Shown: piece by piece, positions 6,022 through 10,636 of the stretch
Position numbering within the stretch: position 1 is the first letter of the stretch
How the letters are laid out: each line of letters starts with the position of its first letter
DNA from: Proteobacteria bacterium UBA2133
GTDB taxonomy: Bacteria; Pseudomonadota; Gammaproteobacteria; Arenicellales; UBA868
Assembly: GCA_002327725.1 (NCBI GenBank)
Contig: DCXP01000029.1
Location: 1 to 10,636, forward strand
Direction: 5' to 3'
DNA length: 10,636 bases
Made by a program: the position numbers and the translations under genes
The notes under the pieces: generated by a model
Told to the model about the DNA's origin: nothing
Databases searched by the model: none
What the model saw: only the letters and a program-made list of their open reading frames with translations

Positions 6022-9009
6022 TTAACTGCCGCCTTGTCCGGGAATTTCTTCTCCCAGCGCTTGCAGATTTTTGACGGCCGTGCGGTTGCCCTGGGCGGCG
6101 GCCTCGCTGAACCAGTGAACCGCCACCGCGCGGTTGGGGGCGACGCCCTCATAGCCATTGAAATACAGCCATCCCAGGTTGGTCTGTGCAGGTGCGTAGC
6201 CCTGTTCGGCGGCCTTGCGATACCAGAATGCCGCGCTGACGAGATCCTTATCGATCACGAATCCATCAACGTAGTAATCGGCAAGGTCCGACTGCGCCCA
6301 GGCGCTTCCCCCACGGGCGGCCAGTTGCACCGGTGCCAGAGCGGAACTGAACATGGCGATAGCCCGTGGTTTATCGCGGTCAGTGCCGCGCGCCTCCAGT
6401 AGCATACGTGCAGCCCGGACCTGGGCCTGGGGCTCGCCTCCCGCAGCCAGGGGTGCCAGAAACTGAAACGCGCGGTTATAGTCGCCGTCGTAGTAAGCCT
6501 TGACGCCGCTGGCGAGATTCAAGGAGGCTTGCTCATCGGCCATCGCCTGCGCTTTGGAGATTCTGTCGTCGGCCTCCGCCTGAAGACGTTGTTGCTCCGC
6601 CTCAAGATACTGCCGTCGCTGTAACTGCGTGCCCAGGATGACTACGTTCGGATTTGTCGGATCGACCGCGGCTGCCGCTTCAAGCCCCCGGGCTGCCTGT
6701 CCGAGCTGATTTCGGGCCAACGCATCCCGGGCTTGATCAAGATACACACGGGTAATCCTGCCAATACCGTTACCTGCCCGCTGGTTTTCCGGATCCAGCG
6801 TCAGGACAGCGCGGTACAGAGCGAGGGCGTTTGCTCCCGGAGGGGCCCTGAGATGATCGGCATCAAATGCGGCTGAGGCCTTGGCCAGCAGGCGTTCAAT
6901 TTTCTGCTTCTGCTCACGTTCGCGCTGTGCTTTTTCCGCCTCCAGTTTGGCCAGGACCTGTCTTTGTTTCCAGGACGTTTCGGCGTCGTCGATCCTAGGG
7001 CGGGAGGCGGTAAGTTGCGGCTGATCGCCGATGGTATTGATGGCCTGATCGAGCAGTCCCCGGGCAGCGGAAAAGTCATCCTCTCCGGTCAGTTGATCAA
7101 TTCGGGCAATGACATCGTCTGTCACTTTCTCAAGCCCCCGCCGGGCCGCGGTGCTATCGGGGTCCATTTTGAGAACCGTCTTGAATTCGCTGTATGCATT
7201 CGCATCGGGTGGGCTGATGAGGTCTCCCTGATCGAGATAGGTTCGCGCGCGGGCCAGATGGGGCTCGCTCAATCGCGAGAGTTTTTCTGCATCCCGGTAA
7301 GCATTGGCGCGCGCAAGATCGTCGGGACGGGAAAAGTCGGTGGTCCCGGTGTTCGTGTCACCGCCGGCAAATGTGGTTTGGGCGATTTCAAACTCAGGCG
7401 ACTCCGCGGGCGTGAGATCGGTTGCACCGAGAATTTCGATGGTGGTGCTTGAGGGGCCATTTTCGGTTGCGCCCGGGGGCGTGACCAGAAGGTAAAGCAG
7501 GTACACCACAACCAGGACCATAAGGACGCCGATGCCGAACCGCGCTGAATAACCTCGCAGCGGGGCAGGCAGCCACTGGAGGGATTGCTTTAGGTCATAA
7601 CCTGCGGCCTTGGCTGCTGATCCTGCTGTGCTCCGGGATGAGCGGACTGATTCCGGTCGTTGTGCCCGGAGCGAGAAATCATCGAAGTCCGGTTCGGTCA
7701 GCACGTTGCCTGCGCTTTCAAGGTCATCGGCAATCTTCAAAGGGGTCCGGCCAGTCGGCGCAGTGCCGGGGCTGGGAGAGCCCTTGCCGGGATCGTGCAG
7801 TCCGCCTGTGATAACGGGTTCGCGCCGACTGGCATGCGCCCGCGTTTCAGCAGTCTGGTGACTGGGTGATTGTGTCTTGCGCCGGTCTGGGGGTGTGGGG
7901 TTTGTCGCCTTTACCGCGCTTTTCGTCTTATCGAGAGCGTTCAGGACAATTGCAGAGGCGCCGCGAACGCGGTTTGCCACCGACATGCCTGAAGTCGGGA
8001 CGGCCGCCGAGGGGTCTTCTGTGTCTGCCCGGCTGATTTCAGCATTTAAGTCCGGGGTTTGGGCCTCGCCAGGCGCCGGCCCGGTCTCGGGGTCCAGGGC
8101 CTCGATCAGTTCAGCAGAGTTTTGCGGTCTTTTTGCAGAATCCAGGTACAAAAGTCTGTCAATTAACGCAAGAATGGACTCGGAGAAAAACCCCTGGGCG
8201 GCATCCTCCGCTGCCGTCAGGGGGTCGGCCAGACCATTGTCAGCCGCTTCCAGCCGGGCAAGCGCATCCGTGGGTGCGGTGCGGCAGGCGCCCTGGTAGA
8301 GGATTGCGCCAAGCGCATAATAGTCTGTCCATCGGCCCAACTGGCCCCGGAAGCTCGCGAGTTCCGGCGCTCGAAAGTCGTGCGCCGAACTTTGATCCGG
8401 TGGCGGGTAGTGAAACTTATCCGTGCTGAACCCGCAGATCACCAGCTGATCTTCTTCTGCAAGCAGAATTCGTGCAGGGGTTAATTCCAGATGCAGAGCG
8501 CCGGCATCGTGGGCTGCATCGAGGTAGGTGATCGCAGAATACAGGATGGTCTTGAGCGTCTCCTCAGGAAGGCGCTGACCGGTTTCGACGAGCTCAGCAA
8601 GCGAGGCCCGTACCGGCAGGTCAATCGAATACCAGGCAGCGCCATCGTTCTCCTCGTACTGTCCAACCCGTCCAGGGTGATCGAGTTGACTGAGCACCCG
8701 TGCCAGAAGCAGGAATTCGGTCAGCCCCTGTTCAAAGTCCGAGTTGAACTGCGCGTCGCAGAGCAGAAGGGAGACCCCATCGGTGTCGCGTACCGCAAAC
8801 TGTAGCGGGAAGTACTCCTGAACAATAATTGTCCCCTCGTTTGCGAGGTAGGTATAGCCGCTGTCAGAGGTCGCCAGCAGCCTTGAAATGGTATTCGTAC
8901 CGAGAGTTGTCCCAGGCGCTAGCGGAGTGGCCCGGGGTGCATCATGCTCAACGCTGTCCGCCTTGGCGGTCTGTTCGCCGGGCTGGGGTTTTTGCGTATC
9001 TGCAGTCAT
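6022..9009 (-). CDS. Membrane pseudokinase with TPR-like and Sel1 repeats
   Basis: A 995-residue protein. Residues about 33-305 have a Ser/Thr protein kinase fold: YTYLA and QEYFP match the N-lobe of bacterial kinases, and RAPEL (213-217), WTDYYALG (227-234) and KRP (293-295) match C-lobe landmarks. Catalytic residues are missing: no Gly-rich loop, VAIK Lys is Q64, HRD reads HLE (173-175), the KPxN segment reads TPAR (177-180), and DFG reads GFS (193-195). It is therefore a predicted pseudokinase. A polar, low-complexity linker (about 306-480) leads to one membrane helix (491-509). The remainder is probably extracytoplasmic: two related repeats (about 590-656 and 714-779), a charged coiled-coil-like segment (680-712), and two Sel1 repeats (about 901-936, 937-974). 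It may sense or scaffold across the membrane; no partner is evident. The ATG lacks a good Shine-Dalgarno and overlaps a doubtful small upstream ORF by ATGA. Confidence 0.88.
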   Translation of the reverse strand: MTADTQKPQPGEQTAKADSVEHDAPRATPLAPGTTLGTNTISRLLATSDSGYTYLANEGTIIVQEYFPLQFAVRDTDGVSLLLCDAQFNSDFEQGLTEFLLLARVLSQLDHPGRVGQYEENDGAAWYSIDLPVRASLAELVETGQRLPEETLKTILYSAITYLDAAHDAGALHLELTPARILLAEEDQLVICGFSTDKFHYPPPDQSSAHDFRAPELASFRGQLGRWTDYYALGAILYQGACRTAPTDALARLEAADNGLADPLTAAEDAAQGFFSESILALIDRLLYLDSAKRPQNSAELIEALDPETGPAPGEAQTPDLNAEISRADTEDPSAAVPTSGMSVANRVRGASAIVLNALDKTKSAVKATNPTPPDRRKTQSPSHQTAETRAHASRREPVITGGLHDPGKGSPSPGTAPTGRTPLKIADDLESAGNVLTEPDFDDFSLRAQRPESVRSSRSTAGSAAKAAGYDLKQSLQWLPAPLRGYSARFGIGVLMVLVVVYLLYLLVTPPGATENGPSSTTIEILGATDLTPAESPEFEIAQTTFAGGDTNTGTTDFSRPDDLARANAYRDAEKLSRLSEPHLARARTYLDQGDLISPPDANAYSEFKTVLKMDPDSTAARRGLEKVTDDVIARIDQLTGEDDFSAARGLLDQAINTIGDQPQLTASRPRIDDAETSWKQRQVLAKLEAEKAQREREQKQKIERLLAKASAAFDADHLRAPPGANALALYRAVLTLDPENQRAGNGIGRITRVYLDQARDALARNQLGQAARGLEAAAAVDPTNPNVVILGTQLQRRQYLEAEQQRLQAEADDRISKAQAMADEQASLNLASGVKAYYDGDYNRAFQFLAPLAAGGEPQAQVRAARMLLEARGTDRDKPRAIAMFSSALAPVQLAARGGSAWAQSDLADYYVDGFVIDKDLVSAAFWYRKAAEQGYAPAQTNLGWLYFNGYEGVAPNRAVAVHWFSEAAAQGNRTAVKNLQALGEEIPGQGGS

Positions 9010-9197
9010 CGTGATACGGGAATACCTTTTTCAGGGTGGACCTTGCGGAGGTTGACTCCGCGACGGGCGTCCACTGCCCATTGTCCTTGGAGATCACAAG
9101 TGTCGCCGGGAAAAACGCGCCGCCAATCAGGCGCTGCTATCTCACCGGCGACGGGTCTCGGTTCCATCGGGCAGGCCGGCGTTGACGGTGCCCGCAT
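9006..9197 (-). CDS. Doubtful small ORF upstream of the pseudokinase gene
   Basis: A 63-codon frame whose TGA overlaps the pseudokinase ATG (ATGA at 9006-9009), an arrangement typical of translational coupling. The product is not recognised and has no signal peptide or membrane segment, and plus-strand frames are open over the same bases. No clear ribosome-binding site was found. It may be a chance frame or a leader. Confidence 0.15.
   Translation of the reverse strand: MRAPSTPACPMEPRPVAGEIAAPDWRRVFPGDTCDLQGQWAVDARRGVNLRKVHPEKGIPVSR
9102..9152. repeat. Nested inverted repeat
   Basis: Perfect 8-bp arms GTCGCCGG (9102-9109) and CCGGCGAC (9145-9152) enclose a second pair, GCGCC (9117-9121) and GGCGC (9130-9134). 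It could fold as a two-tier hairpin in RNA from either strand, or be an operator-like site. No T-run follows on either strand. Confidence 0.4.
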
Positions 9198-9235
9198 TTG
9201 CGTAAGGTCAGAAGCCGATTAAACCGGTGGGGTCA

Positions 9236-9241
9236 TATAAT
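9236..9241 (+). promoter_or_regulatory. Possible -10 element of the aminotransferase gene
   Basis: An exact TATAAT lies 143 bases before the aminotransferase ATG. No recognisable -35 hexamer sits 16-18 bases upstream, and there is no TGn extension, so an activator-dependent promoter or chance match are both possible. Confidence 0.25.
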
Positions 9242-9384
9242 ACCGCGGATAAGGCATAGCGAATAGGGACGCCCCCCGCTTTCAGTTGTTGAGCGCAAAG
9301 GCTCCGCGTCAAAGCGTGGCCAGGAAGCGGCGCTTTGTGGAGTTTCGGCAGGGTGTTGTAACCCCGGTTTGCGGCAGGAGCACG

Positions 9385-10548
9385 ATGATCTCACCAAGTC
9401 AACGGATGGCCTCCGTTCAGCAGCCGATCATTCCGGTGATCGGCGATCTCATTCTGGCCAATCCAGGGACGATCTCGCTGGGACAGGGGATCGTGCATTA
9501 TCCGCCGCCGCCGGATGTCGAGGGGTATATCAGAAGGTTCTGGGATGACCCAACGGCTCATCATTACGGCCCGGTAGAGGGGCTGGAGCCGCTGCGTTTC
9601 GCGATCGCTGAAAAACTCACCCGTGAAAACAAGGTTTCGCTTGAGGGCAGGGAAGCCGTTGTGACGGCCGGAAGCAATATGGGGTTTTTGAACATGTTAC
9701 TGGCGATCACAGACCCCGGCGCTGAAGTCATTCTGCCCGAGCCCTTCTACTTTAATCAGGAAATGGCCGTGCGGATCGCGGACTGTGTCCCGGTTACGGT
9801 GCCAACAGATACCGAGGGTCATTTGAAAATCGAGGCCATTGAAGGCGCAATGTCCCAAAAGACCCGGGCGGTGGTTACGGTATCACCCAACAACCCTACC
9901 GGGATCGTGTATCCGGAAGCCGCCCTGAGGGCGGTTAATGCCCTGTGCAAGGACCGCGGGGTTTACCACATCAGCGACGAAGCCTATGAGTATTTCCTCT
10001 ACGATGATGCAGTACATTTTTCTCCCGCTTCGATTGACGACAGTCAGTCCCACACGATTTGTTTGTACTCCTTGAGTAAGGCGTACGGCTTTGCCAGCTG
10101 GCGAATCGGATACGCCGTAATCCCCGAGGCATTGTTCGGAGCGTTGCGGAAGGTGCAGGATACCAACGTCATCTGCGCGACTGCGATCTCGCAGTACGCA
10201 GCACTGGGGGCGCTTCAGGCCGGTGCGGATTACTGTCGACCTTATGTTGAGGACATGGCGATTGTCCGGCGCCAGGGTACCCAGGCGCTGAATGCGTTGG
10301 CTGACACGGTTCACCTGTTGCCCAACTCGGGGGCCTTTTACCTGTTTGCCGAGGTTCCCGGGTACGATGGTGACGGTCTGGAACTTGCTCAGACCTTGAT
10401 TGAGCGTTTCGGGGTTGCGGTTATCCCGGGCAGCGCCTTTGGGGTGACCGACCGCTGTGCTTTTAGGGCGTCCTTCGGTGCCCTTCAGAGCGATAGCGCG
10501 ATAGCGGGGCTTGACCGTTTGGTGACGGGACTGCGAACCCTGATCTGA
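9385..10548 (+). CDS. PLP-dependent aminotransferase, class I/II
   Basis: A 387-residue fold-type I aminotransferase. Visible landmarks: the NNPTG motif (169-173, N170 near the cofactor), D198 in SDEAYE with Y201 (pyridine N and O3' contacts), the Schiff-base lysine K232 in SLSKAYGF, R240 in WRIGY, and R361 in FRASF, the usual substrate-carboxylate arginine. Length is normal. The ATG at 9385 is preferred because AGGAG (9376-9380) lies four bases upstream; the frame remains open to a TTG at 9286, but that 33-residue extension lacks family similarity. An alternative ATG at 9406 is possible. The amino-acid substrate cannot be assigned; the enzyme resembles the broad aspartate/aromatic/methionine-type aminotransferases. 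It is cytosolic and transcribed towards the following tRNA gene. Confidence 0.9.
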   Translation: MISPSQRMASVQQPIIPVIGDLILANPGTISLGQGIVHYPPPPDVEGYIRRFWDDPTAHHYGPVEGLEPLRFAIAEKLTRENKVSLEGREAVVTAGSNMGFLNMLLAITDPGAEVILPEPFYFNQEMAVRIADCVPVTVPTDTEGHLKIEAIEGAMSQKTRAVVTVSPNNPTGIVYPEAALRAVNALCKDRGVYHISDEAYEYFLYDDAVHFSPASIDDSQSHTICLYSLSKAYGFASWRIGYAVIPEALFGALRKVQDTNVICATAISQYAALGALQAGADYCRPYVEDMAIVRRQGTQALNALADTVHLLPNSGAFYLFAEVPGYDGDGLELAQTLIERFGVAVIPGSAFGVTDRCAFRASFGALQSDSAIAGLDRLVTGLRTLI

Positions 10549-10591
10549 AACCGAGCCGGTTTGCGTCAGGGGCGTATCTTAGATACCCTTT
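10548..10591 (+). terminator. Weak hairpins after the aminotransferase gene
   Basis: AAACCG/CGGTTT (10548-10553 and 10557-10562) begins at the last base of the stop codon. A second small stem GTATC/GATAC (10574-10578 and 10582-10586), with two more G-C pairs past a bulge, is followed by only three T residues. Either could end the transcript weakly; neither is a convincing terminator. Confidence 0.2.
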
Positions 10592-10601
10592 GGCGCGCTG
10601 C

Positions 10602-10636
10602 GGAGAGGTGGCCGAGTGGCTGAAGGCGCACGCCTG
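10602..10636 (+). tRNA. tRNA-Ser, 3' truncated by window end (probably GGA)
   Basis: The first 35 bases of a serine tRNA. The acceptor strand GGAGAGG is identical to that of tRNA-Ser(CGA) at 5440, followed by a class II D arm (GGCCGAGTGGCTGAAGGC) and an anticodon stem CACGC with loop start CTG. The first anticodon base is thus G, giving GGA or GCU; the CACGC stem favours GGA by comparison with E. coli tRNA-Ser(GGA). The remainder is outside the window. Confidence 0.85.

Larger units (their letters stand above)
9010..9384. other. Intergenic region between pseudokinase and aminotransferase genes
   Basis: About 375 bases with no convincing gene, between divergent genes. It should hold the promoters of both. 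Visible structure: a nested inverted repeat at 9102-9152, a perfect TATAAT at 9236-9241 on the plus strand, and a 7-bp inverted repeat CAAAGCG/CGCTTTG (9310-9316 and 9331-9337) just before the aminotransferase start. The frame open from TTG at 9286 continues into the aminotransferase but its first 33 residues look unlike coding sequence. Confidence 0.5.

Noticed and set aside
8944..9222. 92-codon plus-strand frame across the pseudokinase start region
   Set aside because: It overlaps the pseudokinase coding start, lacks a ribosome-binding site and has no recognisable product.
9286..9384. 33-residue extension of the aminotransferase from a TTG
   Set aside because: No ribosome-binding site at the TTG, unlikely composition for this family, and a good AGGAG-spaced ATG at 9385.

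Overview
The window looks like chromosomal DNA of a moderately GC-rich Gram-negative proteobacterium, most likely a gammaproteobacterium. The grounds are a respiratory three-subunit formate dehydrogenase, Sec and Tat export signals, Shine-Dalgarno starts, and an E. coli-like tRNA-Ser with its CCA end encoded in the DNA. No transposase, integrase, phage gene or CRISPR array is visible.

Left part (1-3721): the end of a formate dehydrogenase operon, fdhA (5' truncated by the window edge), fdhB and fdhC. FdhA carries the molybdopterin active site, FdhB moves electrons through four predicted [4Fe-4S] clusters, and FdhC is the haem b membrane subunit that would pass them to quinone. A 14-bp perfect hairpin lies in the 240-base gap between fdhB and fdhC, and a good intrinsic terminator follows fdhC.

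Middle (3765-5989): an exported ankyrin-repeat protein runs into a convergent, Tat-exported Rieske-fold protein with only 6 bases between their stops. The Rieske protein is unusual: the second cluster histidine reads as glutamate and both disulphide cysteines are serines. A complete tRNA-Ser(CGA) and a HIT-family nucleotide hydrolase/transferase gene follow on the plus strand.

Right part (6022-10636): a 995-residue minus-strand protein joins a cytoplasmic pseudokinase domain (catalytic Lys, HRD Asp and DFG Asp all absent) to one membrane helix, a repeat-rich extracytoplasmic region and C-terminal Sel1 repeats. Upstream of it lies a 375-base stretch with inverted repeats and no convincing gene. 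Then come a class I/II PLP aminotransferase and the first 35 bases of a second tRNA-Ser, probably GGA, cut by the window end.

Only the fdh genes form a clear functional unit. The most unusual items are the pseudokinase/Sel1 membrane protein and the Rieske protein with altered ligands; neither amounts to a proven new system from sequence alone.
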